Under the pieces are notes generated by a model. It did not search any database and was not told the DNA's origin. It worked only from the letters and a program-made list of their open reading frames with translations. DNA of 64,000 nucleotides from Elusimicrobiota bacterium (GTDB lineage Bacteria; CG03; SLGR01; PWQF01). Each line of letters starts with the position of its first letter. The first letter of the stretch is position 1. The stretch covers positions 13,789 to 77,788 of the forward strand of contig PWOI01000179.1 in the NCBI GenBank assembly GCA_003557485.1, given 5' to 3'. Below are positions 1 through 8,738 of this stretch, in pieces. A program made the position numbers and the translations under genes.

Positions 1-3000
1 TTGTTAGGGTTGTTAGTTTTTGTCTGTTTTAATCTATATGCGGAAAGTCCGCCTGCTCCTTCAGAATTAAGTTTAAGAGTTGAGGGAACATCAGGGTCAG
101 GTATTCCGGAAAATTATGCAGGCATAGAGAATCCTTATCCGCAATTTAGTTGGGACTCCGCTAATCAGGAGGCTTTTCAGATTCAGCTTGGAATAGGGAA
201 TCCTGCAAATCCGTATAATGTTATATGGGATACGGAAAAAGTTATATCATCTAACAGTTACTGCTATTATGACGGTTCGGAACCCCTTCAATCCAGAGAA
301 CGATATCACTGGCGTGTGAGAATATGGGACAATAATGACCCCGAAGCGTCTCCTTCAGACTGGGCTCTGGACTCTCCTTCTTTTGAAATGAATACCTTTA
401 TATTTAACCGGGACTTTGAACCTATTGGTAATCAGAGTCCGGCGTTTGCTTTCGGGGATGTAACTGGCAACGGTCTGAGAGATATAGTTATCTCCGCTCA
501 TACCGGAACTACGGGGGAATTAATTGTATACGGGAATACTGGCAGCGGCGAATACGAAGCAGTATGGAGTACAGATTCGGTTGTTTCCGAATCAATAGCG
601 CTTGCAGACCTTAACTCCAATGGCTCTCTCGACTTGATAGTGCTTAACAGGCAATCGGCTATGGACAGTCTCTATATTTTCAAAAACAAGGGAGACGGTA
701 CTTTCGAAAAAATATTTCAGAGGACGGGTGACGGAAGCAGAGCTGTAGCTGTAGGGGATATTAATAGAAATGGTAGAATTGATATTGTTGAGGCATTTTA
801 CGGTGTAAACCGGGTTTGGTTAAACAGGAAAGAAAACTTTGATTTTACAGAGTATACTTTTGGAGGAAATAAAAATAATAATGATATTGCACTGGCAGAT
901 CTTAATGGAAATGGATATCTTGATCTTATAGTAGCTAACAGCGGGGCAAATGAAGTTTATCTTAATACGGGTCAATTAAATTCACCATTTGAAAACACAG
1001 CTGATTGGAACGACGAATCTCTTACTCCGGTTACAAGTAATTCGTTGGTGGTTATTGATATAAACGGAAATGGACTCTGGGATTTTGTCATAGGTGGCAG
1101 AATAGGCGACGATCCGGCTTTTTACAGGCTTTATATGAATGAAGGTGACGGTACTTTTAATGGCGATGGGACTACCGAACCATACGATGCCGATTCAAGG
1201 GCACTTACATCGGGTGACATAAATAATAACGGGTTACTGGACCTTGCAGACGGGAATCTGGATAGGGACCTTATTCTTATTAATGAAGGAGGTAGTTTCG
1301 ATCTGTTAAATGAAGGTTTTTATTCTAATGAACAGACTTACCGCGCAGTTCTTGCAGATTTTACGGGAAACGGGAAAGCAGACCTCCTTAGAGGGTTTAC
1401 AGATTCTAAAAGCAAACTGCTTATACAGGTTCCGGATGACTTGTATGTTCCCTATGAGCCTCCCGCTCCCCCGACAGATAATTTTGCAGGATATTACTCA
1501 ACTAGTACAGGAAAACTGCATTTAAGCTGGGGGCACGGGGAGAGCGGGTTTACTCCCCAGAGTCAGCTTTCCTACAATATACGCATAGGAACCTATCCGG
1601 GAGGAGGCAGTATTATCTCCGGCGCTCTGGGCTCAACTGATAATTCAGGGTCATTTTGGGGCAATATAGGACGTTCAACATATGTAAATCTGCAAGTTGA
1701 CCCACAAACTTTTTTCTGGAGTGTACAGGCTATTGATGGAGTTAAAAATGCCGGCCAATGGTCGGTTGAACATATAATTAATACTCCGCCGTCAATTGGT
1801 TGGGCCGAGGAGGGAGTTCTTCTTTCAACTTGCGCGCGCCAGTGGAGTTTTGACAAAATTACCGATAAAGAATATTTAACTTTCATATATCATGAAGATC
1901 GCAGAGGACTTATAGACATAGACTTTAGGGTAAGTGATATTGAGGGAAACAGGGTGAGGCTTACCGGGTTTTCGTATTCCACTGCCGGAGCCGACGGAAC
2001 ATGGTATGACGTTGCCGATGATAGCCCGAATCTGACTCTTTCAGGTAATCAGGAAACGTCCAACTGGCCGGATAAAAATGGAGAGTGGTTTAAGGCAACC
2101 GGAGATCTGGAAACGGAACATATGTTTACTTTTACTGCAGCTGATATGCTTAGGGATGAAGGCATTATAACAGGCAATAATTATAACTTTAAAACTTCCT
2201 CTTTTACTGTTAGGTTTACGGTTGTTGATGAACATGATGCCGAATCCGAGCCCGTGGTATCGGAATACTTTTCTGTTGATTTGAAGAGCCCCTCTGTTCC
2301 CGGATCCCTTATCACAACCGGAACTTACGATAAAGATTCTATTACTCTTGAGTTCAGCACACCTTCTGCCGATGATAACTTTAAAAAATATATGATTTTT
2401 TACGGTGAGACTCCGGGTGAAGCAGGTCATTATTACCCGGGTTACGGTACTATACATGCCGATGAAGCTCTTTTGAGTTATGATTTCGCAGGCGCCACGT
2501 CAACTGTCTTCGAGGGATTAAATCCAGACACCACCTATTATTTCAGAATATGGGCCTATGATAAATTCGGTAATTACAGCAGGCAGCCGGAAGAAGAGAT
2601 AACCGTTCGGAAAACAAACCATCCTCCAGATATTGAAATATATTCCGTATACCAGGCAACCGACGGAAGCGGGCTGGTCTATATTTCCTTCACCGGGTTT
2701 GATAACGATGTTGAATATTCAAGTTATTCCTGGAGCCAGTGCACCTTCAGCTTAGGGGGAAGTACATACGAAATGAAGCCTTCTACCGGTAATATTCTTT
2801 TTTCCGGAGAGCCGCTGCTCTTTACAAAAGATGTCTCTACTTCTGTTTTTGTATGGGATGCCGGACAGCAGCTTGCAGAGTTAACGGCCCTGTCGGATAA
2901 TATACAGGTGAATATTACTCTTACTGTTTTTGACGGAAGAGATACGGGATCAGCGGGATATTCTAATTTTAATGTAGACAATAAACCTCCATATTTTGAG

Positions 3001-5793
3001 GCTGGAGACCTGGAAATAGGGGAAGTTACTTCAGGGACTATAGAATGGCTTTGGCCAAGGGCCGTTGAGGAGAATTTTGTCAGGTACGAGCTTTGGTATT
3101 CTTCCGTAAGCGCTGAATCAGTCATTAACAGGTCAACACAAACGGCGCATTTTGAAACATTTGTAGATATCAATAAGACTGATGATATTACAGAAGAACT
3201 TCTTTCCCAAACACGGTACTGGGGGCAGGTTTGGGCTTATGACGGGCTGGGTTATGAAACCTATACATCAACGGTCTCACGAACTACCGGTTATCCTCCA
3301 AGTCTCTGGGTTTCGGCTCAGCCGGATCCAAAACGGGACGGCAGCGGCCACGTTGAATTTGAAGTTAAAATAAATGATCCTGATGGGTACGACAACTGGA
3401 TAAGTGTCAAGTTTTCTACAGATGGTGTTCTATTCCATAATGCCCACATAGGTCAAATAACAGATAAGGACGGAATACAGCGCACACCCTATAACATTGA
3501 GGAATACCAGATAAGCGGTATTCCTACAAAAGAAGGTGAGGACCTTATTACCAATACTCTGGTGATACGCTGGGATTCGAAAGACCAGCTTCCGGGTCAT
3601 ACATACGGATTGGATGGGCAGAATCACGAAAATGTCTATCTGCGTATAACTCCTTTTGATGGTTATTCAACAGGTGAAAGCACGCAGACCCAGGCCGTGC
3701 GAATAGATAATTCCAGGCCCGAACTTATAGTTTTTGATGATCCTGATCCTCTTATTAAAAGTTATAGTTGGTATAGTCACGATGATAGTGAATTAACGCT
3801 TTATTTTCATGGCGAATACGGCGAGCAAGGTGAATTTTTGTATGTGAGTACCGCATCTGTTGATTTTTCAAAAATTATGGTTTCAACAGGTACCGGACAG
3901 CCAGGGCAGTATATAGATCTTGAAGGTTCTGATGTTGAATTCTCGTTATGCGGAGATTATGTTCATATTACAATAACCGATACACACAGAAACTGGATTG
4001 CAAGACGTGATGGGGAGGGGAAGAGAGAAAATGTTTTTCTCAGGCTTTTATCCGGTGCTGTTGTTGACAGTTACGGTAATCCCAATATAGAGGAAGAACA
4101 GGTTAATTTTCACTGGATTGATAAAAGTGATCCAGTTTATCGATCTAATTACCTGACTTGGTATCCTGCCTGGTATTCGTATCCTTTTGATACTTTACCT
4201 CAGCTTACGACAGCTACCTATGAAATTATAGGAGGGGATATCAAGCTTAAACTGGAATTTGATGAGTATATGGATGTGCGCAGTTTTAGGGATACTGATT
4301 TAAGTTCAATAGTTATTTATGCGACATCACCATTTGACAGCAGGGATCTTTCTCATGATGAGAATATAACTGTTTTAACAGAGGAAAGTGATTCAAAGAT
4401 AATTGAATTTGACATACCTACGGGATTTCATCTGCTGATATGGGATTTTCAGGACGGAAATTTGTTTCTTTCCATTCCTGAAGAAAGCGACCTTAGGGAT
4501 TTATCAGGAAATCATTTGCTTGAGATTTCAACTGATGGTTCCCGCAGGATAGAAACACCATCGGAAGAAGATGCGCCGACTGTCAGTACGCAGACTGTTT
4601 CTCCGAAACCCGGAGAATATAATGTGTCAAAGACAACAAGTATTTATGTTGGATTCAGTACTTTTCTTGTTGATGACCCCCCGGAGAGAAAAAGTCCCAG
4701 GGAAAGTATAAATATCCGTCAGATTGAAGGGCCTACAGGCGAAAAATTAAGTAATGAAATATCGCCCGAAATAATAGTATACTGTAGAGAAGACAAACTT
4801 CTTGAATTTGTTCCTTCGAAACCCTTTCCGGGAAATTCCCTGATTGAAGTTACCATTGATGGGAATGAGATCTCTAATTTTTTTGGGGAACATATGGAGG
4901 AGGATTTTATATGGAGATTCAGGACGCAGTTGGATAGAGGGAAAGATAATCTTATAAGAAGCCCTTCGGGCATAGTTGAAATACTTGTTCCCGCTGGTCA
5001 GTTTGTATCAGACGGCGTAATAAATTTTACTGAAGGAATACCGTCCAAAGATCCCCATGATAAGGTATCAATAGATGCCTACAATGAGGCAGTAAGAAAA
5101 GAGAGATCTTGGGGTAACCCTTATAAATACCCTATAGAGGAGTTGAGCTTTGAGGTTCTTTTTTCAACTGATAGGAATAATCATTTTGACAGGGTTGCAT
5201 TCACGGAGAATGCGCAGATAACTATAAACTACTCAACGGTTATAATAAGCGGCTTAACGAAAACAGGAACCTGGGACTATATTCGTTCTGATTCAAAAGA
5301 TTACCGGCACAGTCCTCCTGTCGCTGAAAAGACTTTGCGAATCTATTACCTGGATGAGGACTCCCGGATGTGGCGCCCTCTTGCCTCGGAAGTAGATACG
5401 GACGAAAAAACCATTACGGCACCTATGAGGCATTTTAGTATTTATACTGTTATGGGAGGGAAGAATTACAGTGCCGAAGATGCCTATGCGTATCCGGTTC
5501 CCTATAAACCCTCGGAAATACCAGAAGATTTTAAAGGCGACCCGGCAAGATCCGGAATAAGGTTTACGCGCCTTCCCTCAGAGTGCGAAATAGAAATATA
5601 TACAATTTCAGGCCGGCTGGTAAATTCGTTTACCCATTCTGACGACAATCTGCTTCCGGGAGCGCAGGCAGGAAGCAGTTACTGGTACCCGGTGGAAAAC
5701 AGAAACGGACGGCCTTTAGAGAGCGGTGTTTATATATATGTGGTTGAAAGTTCCGGAAACAGGAAAAGCGGAAAGCTTATGATAATACGATGA
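1..5793 (+). CDS. Giant secreted FG-GAP / fibronectin-III surface protein with type IX-like C-terminal domain (5' end probably cut)
   Basis: About 1930 residues. The reading frame is open at base 1. The first residues are a hydrophobic stretch ending in LYAES, like the end of a signal peptide without its charged N-region, so the true start is probably upstream. In order: a fibronectin/Ig-like domain (about 15-125); seven FG-GAP/VCBS repeats (about 150-480) with DxNxNGxxD calcium-loop motifs such as DLNGNGYLDL; fibronectin-III-like domains (about 490-600, 750-870, 990-1110); further Ig-like segments; and a Big_5-like domain near 1530-1640. The last ~100 residues resemble a type A sorting domain of the type IX secretion system (IYTISGRLV, then ESGVYIYVVE and a basic end). 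The next gene overlaps its stop by 4 nt and encodes a PorV-like protein, the usual partner of such domains. I infer an exported adhesin or surface protein; its ligand is unknown. Confidence 0.8.
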   Translation: MLGLLVFVCFNLYAESPPAPSELSLRVEGTSGSGIPENYAGIENPYPQFSWDSANQEAFQIQLGIGNPANPYNVIWDTEKVISSNSYCYYDGSEPLQSRERYHWRVRIWDNNDPEASPSDWALDSPSFEMNTFIFNRDFEPIGNQSPAFAFGDVTGNGLRDIVISAHTGTTGELIVYGNTGSGEYEAVWSTDSVVSESIALADLNSNGSLDLIVLNRQSAMDSLYIFKNKGDGTFEKIFQRTGDGSRAVAVGDINRNGRIDIVEAFYGVNRVWLNRKENFDFTEYTFGGNKNNNDIALADLNGNGYLDLIVANSGANEVYLNTGQLNSPFENTADWNDESLTPVTSNSLVVIDINGNGLWDFVIGGRIGDDPAFYRLYMNEGDGTFNGDGTTEPYDADSRALTSGDINNNGLLDLADGNLDRDLILINEGGSFDLLNEGFYSNEQTYRAVLADFTGNGKADLLRGFTDSKSKLLIQVPDDLYVPYEPPAPPTDNFAGYYSTSTGKLHLSWGHGESGFTPQSQLSYNIRIGTYPGGGSIISGALGSTDNSGSFWGNIGRSTYVNLQVDPQTFFWSVQAIDGVKNAGQWSVEHIINTPPSIGWAEEGVLLSTCARQWSFDKITDKEYLTFIYHEDRRGLIDIDFRVSDIEGNRVRLTGFSYSTAGADGTWYDVADDSPNLTLSGNQETSNWPDKNGEWFKATGDLETEHMFTFTAADMLRDEGIITGNNYNFKTSSFTVRFTVVDEHDAESEPVVSEYFSVDLKSPSVPGSLITTGTYDKDSITLEFSTPSADDNFKKYMIFYGETPGEAGHYYPGYGTIHADEALLSYDFAGATSTVFEGLNPDTTYYFRIWAYDKFGNYSRQPEEEITVRKTNHPPDIEIYSVYQATDGSGLVYISFTGFDNDVEYSSYSWSQCTFSLGGSTYEMKPSTGNILFSGEPLLFTKDVSTSVFVWDAGQQLAELTALSDNIQVNITLTVFDGRDTGSAGYSNFNVDNKPPYFEAGDLEIGEVTSGTIEWLWPRAVEENFVRYELWYSSVSAESVINRSTQTAHFETFVDINKTDDITEELLSQTRYWGQVWAYDGLGYETYTSTVSRTTGYPPSLWVSAQPDPKRDGSGHVEFEVKINDPDGYDNWISVKFSTDGVLFHNAHIGQITDKDGIQRTPYNIEEYQISGIPTKEGEDLITNTLVIRWDSKDQLPGHTYGLDGQNHENVYLRITPFDGYSTGESTQTQAVRIDNSRPELIVFDDPDPLIKSYSWYSHDDSELTLYFHGEYGEQGEFLYVSTASVDFSKIMVSTGTGQPGQYIDLEGSDVEFSLCGDYVHITITDTHRNWIARRDGEGKRENVFLRLLSGAVVDSYGNPNIEEEQVNFHWIDKSDPVYRSNYLTWYPAWYSYPFDTLPQLTTATYEIIGGDIKLKLEFDEYMDVRSFRDTDLSSIVIYATSPFDSRDLSHDENITVLTEESDSKIIEFDIPTGFHLLIWDFQDGNLFLSIPEESDLRDLSGNHLLEISTDGSRRIETPSEEDAPTVSTQTVSPKPGEYNVSKTTSIYVGFSTFLVDDPPERKSPRESINIRQIEGPTGEKLSNEISPEIIVYCREDKLLEFVPSKPFPGNSLIEVTIDGNEISNFFGEHMEEDFIWRFRTQLDRGKDNLIRSPSGIVEILVPAGQFVSDGVINFTEGIPSKDPHDKVSIDAYNEAVRKERSWGNPYKYPIEELSFEVLFSTDRNNHFDRVAFTENAQITINYSTVIISGLTKTGTWDYIRSDSKDYRHSPPVAEKTLRIYYLDEDSRMWRPLASEVDTDEKTITAPMRHFSIYTVMGGKNYSAEDAYAYPVPYKPSEIPEDFKGDPARSGIRFTRLPSECEIEIYTISGRLVNSFTHSDDNLLPGAQAGSSYWYPVENRNGRPLESGVYIYVVESSGNRKSGKLMIIR

Positions 5794-6857
5794 AAAGGAT
5801 TATTATAAAATCTATTTTTTCTTTTGCCGCAATTATAATAGTTGCAACTGCTCCCGTATTCTCTGTTTTCGGAGACGGGCCCGGAAGCACAGGATATGAT
5901 TTTCTCAATATACCCATAGGTGCGCGCCGCATAGGAATGGCCGCCGGGACAGCCGTAACCGGAGATAGTGACATATACTGGTGGAATCCTGCCGGGGTGG
6001 CATATGTGGAAAGGCCAGTTGTGAGCCTGATGCATAACCAGTTTATAGAAGGCATAAGCCAGCAGAGAGCAGGGTTCACGTTTCCGATGGAGGGCATGTC
6101 GGCGGGCGCTGTTAACCTTACAATGTTGTCGTATGGTGATATAGACGGGTATGACTGGGACGGCAGTCCGACCGGAGGGGTTTCTGCCGGAAGTTACAGT
6201 ATATCCTATACTCAGGCAAAAAGATTTACTTATGATACTGCTGCTGGCTTAAGTTTAAAAGTTATACATGAACAGCTTGATGATGAAAGCGCCTTTGCCG
6301 CAGCTCTTGACGGTGGAGCTTTGTTTGAACCATATGAAGGAGTTTCTGTGGGGCTGGGATGGAGGAACCTCGGCGTAAGCGGTAATTTTATTGATGAGGC
6401 GCCACAGCTTCCTTTATCCTTGTTTTTCGGAGCCGGGTTGAGACTTAATTATTTTACTCTTTTTGTAACAGATATTTCTTATCTGGACGGAGAACTTAAA
6501 TATGGTGCAGGGGTAGAGCTTAGTCTATGGGACTCTTTCTTTTTCCGTGGCGGTTGGGAAAGTTTTGCTGATGTTGATGAGACCTTCCGGCTTGGAGCGG
6601 GCTGGAGCTTCCGGGGAACCGGTATAAATTATGCGTTTGCTCCTTATGATAAGTTCGGCAGTACTCATAGGATGGATATAAGCTTTCAATTTGGTGAGCC
6701 GCCGCTTATAGAGAGAATATACCGCAGGGGGCAGAGTTTATATAGGCAGGAGAAATTTGAAGAAGCCTGGGTTGAATTCAATAAGGTAAAAGCTTTAAAC
6801 TCCAGGTATAAACGCATAAATTACTGGGTTGAAAGAGTGGAGGATGAAATAAAATAA
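5790..6857 (+). CDS. PorV/UPF0164-like outer-membrane beta-barrel protein with short TPR tail
   Basis: 355 residues with a clear signal peptide (basic start, long hydrophobic core, cleavage near VFG-DG). The mature start (GYDFLNIPIGARRIGMAAG, then a WWNPAGVA motif) is the hallmark of the PorV/PorQ (UPF0164) family. Alternating beta-strands follow to about residue 305. The last ~50 residues (RRGQSLYRQEKFEEAWVEF) look like one or two TPR helical hairpins, which classical PorV lacks. In Bacteroidetes, PorV shuttles cargo with type IX C-terminal domains. The upstream neighbour carries such a domain and is translationally coupled to this gene (ATGA overlap), which fits. Whether a real type IX translocon exists in this organism cannot be told from this window. 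Confidence 0.82.
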   Translation: MKRIIIKSIFSFAAIIIVATAPVFSVFGDGPGSTGYDFLNIPIGARRIGMAAGTAVTGDSDIYWWNPAGVAYVERPVVSLMHNQFIEGISQQRAGFTFPMEGMSAGAVNLTMLSYGDIDGYDWDGSPTGGVSAGSYSISYTQAKRFTYDTAAGLSLKVIHEQLDDESAFAAALDGGALFEPYEGVSVGLGWRNLGVSGNFIDEAPQLPLSLFFGAGLRLNYFTLFVTDISYLDGELKYGAGVELSLWDSFFFRGGWESFADVDETFRLGAGWSFRGTGINYAFAPYDKFGSTHRMDISFQFGEPPLIERIYRRGQSLYRQEKFEEAWVEFNKVKALNSRYKRINYWVERVEDEIK

Positions 6858-6875
6858 AGCGGACACTGTTTTGTC

Positions 6876-6904
6876 TTGACAAAATCGGATATGCGTGTTA
6901 TTAA
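6876..6904 (+). promoter_or_regulatory. Sigma70-type promoter for the riboswitch/motor transcript
   Basis: TTGACA at 6876-6881, a 17-nt spacer, then TATTAA at 6899-6904. The predicted start is near 6911. The RNA would begin with a GGGAG/CTCCC hairpin (6911-6928) before the riboswitch. The -35 is a perfect match and the -10 is moderate. Confidence 0.7.
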
Positions 6905-6950
6905 TTTAGTGGGAGAGAGAAGGCTCCCATATTAGGTGAAAATTTAATAT

Positions 6951-7042
6951 AGCCTGCTGATAAGGGCAACCGTCGGGTAACCGGCGGCTCGCAAAGTCAC
7001 AGCTCCGGGTTAACCGGAGGGCTGGTCTGCCGGTGGGACGTT
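6951..7042 (+). promoter_or_regulatory. GEMM-type (c-di-GMP-I / cGAMP) riboswitch aptamer
   Basis: The core shows the GEMM landmarks in order: AAGGGCAACC (6962-6971), a 7-bp stem CCGTCGG/CCGGCGG closed by a GTAA GNRA tetraloop, the invariant CGCAAAG stretch (about 6990-6996), a second stem CTCCGG/CCGGAG, and a 3' strand GGTCTGCCGG that resembles the family's closing GGTTGCCG. GEMM-I RNAs bind c-di-GMP and some variants bind 3',3'-cGAMP. I cannot decide which from a by-eye alignment. A perfect ACTGCAAT/ATTGCAGT hairpin (7050-7072) and a terminator follow, making a complete expression platform upstream of the gene at 7131. The 3' half departs somewhat from consensus. Confidence 0.8.
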
Positions 7043-7083
7043 TAATTTAAACTGCAATATCAAAATTGCAGTAAAAGGAAATT

Positions 7084-7123
7084 AACGGCCGGTTTGCCTT
7101 TATCAGGTAATCCGGCTGTTTTT
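7084..7123 (+). terminator. Riboswitch-associated intrinsic terminator
   Basis: A 9-bp outer stem (7084-7092 with 7112-7120), one mismatch, then a 6-bp inner stem (7094-7099 with 7105-7110) around a 5-nt loop. A T run at 7119-7123 follows. The ATG of the next gene is at 7131, so termination would stop transcription just before the start codon. No Shine-Dalgarno sequence separates them. Confidence 0.8.
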
Positions 7124-7130
7124 ATTATAT

Positions 7131-8726
7131 ATGAACAAACTGTTTAAAAATTTAACGGTTTTTTGCCTGGCCCTTATTTACGCGGCCGCGCTGGGGTGGC
7201 TTTGCGTTGGACTGGTTTTTGCCGGTAGCGGCGGAATGCCTGGCGCTTTTATGTCCTGGGGAGCAGGCGCAAGGTCCCTGGGAATGGGAAAGGCTTTTGT
7301 TTCAATTGCTGATGATGCTACGGCTGCGTACTGGAACCCGGCAGGGCTTGCCGGTATTTCCCGTCCCGAACTGACGGCCCTGCATACAATACTCTGGGGC
7401 GGCACGGTTTATGATTTTATAAGTTATGTTCAGCCTACAGAATTCGGGGGGACCTTCGGATTCAGCGGGACCAGGTTGTTTTTGGGCGGTATCGAGGGAA
7501 GGGACTCAGATAACAGAAAAACTTATGACTTTGAAGACATACAGAGCGCTTACGGCATATCATACGGCCAGCGCGTGCTTGATAATCTTTCTGTAGGAGG
7601 CGGATTTAAACGAATGACGCATACTCTCGATGACCATACAAGCGGAAATTATACTATGGATATTGGAGTTCTCTATTCTCCGATTGACAGTCTCAGCCTC
7701 GGTATGAACCTGCAGAATCTTTTTGCAGTTAAGTTTGGAGATTCCACCGATACCAGCCTTCCTATGAACCTGCGCCTGGGCGCAAGCTATAGACTTTTAA
7801 GGGACAGGCTTCTTCTTGCTACTGATTTAGCCGCTTCGGTTTATGGATGGGATATGGGGCTTCCGGTTTTTATGGGAGCCGAGTACAAGGCTATGGATTT
7901 TCTTGATATAAGGTTTGGTGTCGACAGGGAAGAGATAAATATAGGCTTTGGTCTTACATATCTTGATTACGGGTTGGATTATTCATATGCTGCTCACGAT
8001 TTAGGCGGTTCCCACAGGGTTTCCGCAACTGTAAAACTAGGAAGCTCTGTCGAAGAAGCAAAGCGCCGTACTGCCCGGGAACGTGAAGCTGCCGGCGATG
8101 CAGCCTACAGGGCGGGGTTATTCAGAGAGGCTGCCGGATACTATGAGCGCGCTTATGCAATGGATCCTTCTGACAGGGACCTTGCCCGAAAGCTGAATCT
8201 TCTTACAAGAATAGCGCAGGTCATACCTTCTCGTGATGACGACACTCGCGAGGGTGAGCTTTTAAGGAGAGGGCTTAGGGAATATATAGAAGAAAATAAT
8301 ACCGACCTGCTTCTCCTTACACTGAACCATATGCTGGCCCTTGATCCCGGTGACCGTCAGGCGGAAAACCTGCTGCGACTTATCTCTTCAATAGAGGGTA
8401 TCAGCCAGCCAAGGATAAGGGTTGCTTCCGGAATGAGCCTTTCCGAATACAAGCTGCACAGATCTCTGCAACGGTTTTATGAGGGGGAATATGCCAGGGC
8501 GATAGAACTGGCGCAGGATGTTCTTGTTATTGAACCGCGCAACGCTGAAGCCTACAAAAGAATAGGTTCGGCTTTTTATGCAATAGGCAATGAAGAGAGA
8601 GCAGTAGAAAACTGGGAAGAATCGCTTAGAATTAATCCTGCGGATACCCAGCTGGAAAGGTTTCTTGAGAGAGTTCGTGGAGAAGAGGAGAGTCCTCCGG
8701 TAGAAAATATGTTAGATGAGTTTTAA
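7131..8726 (+). CDS. PorV/UPF0164-like outer-membrane protein with C-terminal TPR domain
   Basis: 531 residues with a signal peptide ending near FAGSG. The mature start (MPGAFMSWGAGARSLGMGKA, then AAYWNPAGLAG) is a second PorV/UPF0164 signature, and a beta-rich barrel runs to about residue 305. The rest is helical. It has TPR units at about 310-345 (AAGYYERAYAMDPSD) and 430-515 (ARAIELAQDVLVIEPRNAEA and AVENWEESLRINPAD). The gene is first after the riboswitch-terminator and 12 nt upstream of the FliF-FliG fusion, so the two are almost certainly co-transcribed. No ribosome-binding site precedes the ATG, which lies 7 nt after the terminator T run. I infer an outer-membrane component with a TPR docking surface, possibly linking the motor to the cell surface. 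Confidence 0.82.
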   Translation: MNKLFKNLTVFCLALIYAAALGWLCVGLVFAGSGGMPGAFMSWGAGARSLGMGKAFVSIADDATAAYWNPAGLAGISRPELTALHTILWGGTVYDFISYVQPTEFGGTFGFSGTRLFLGGIEGRDSDNRKTYDFEDIQSAYGISYGQRVLDNLSVGGGFKRMTHTLDDHTSGNYTMDIGVLYSPIDSLSLGMNLQNLFAVKFGDSTDTSLPMNLRLGASYRLLRDRLLLATDLAASVYGWDMGLPVFMGAEYKAMDFLDIRFGVDREEINIGFGLTYLDYGLDYSYAAHDLGGSHRVSATVKLGSSVEEAKRRTAREREAAGDAAYRAGLFREAAGYYERAYAMDPSDRDLARKLNLLTRIAQVIPSRDDDTREGELLRRGLREYIEENNTDLLLLTLNHMLALDPGDRQAENLLRLISSIEGISQPRIRVASGMSLSEYKLHRSLQRFYEGEYARAIELAQDVLVIEPRNAEAYKRIGSAFYAIGNEERAVENWEESLRINPADTQLERFLERVRGEEESPPVENMLDEF

Positions 8727-8738
8727 AGGAATCAAAGC

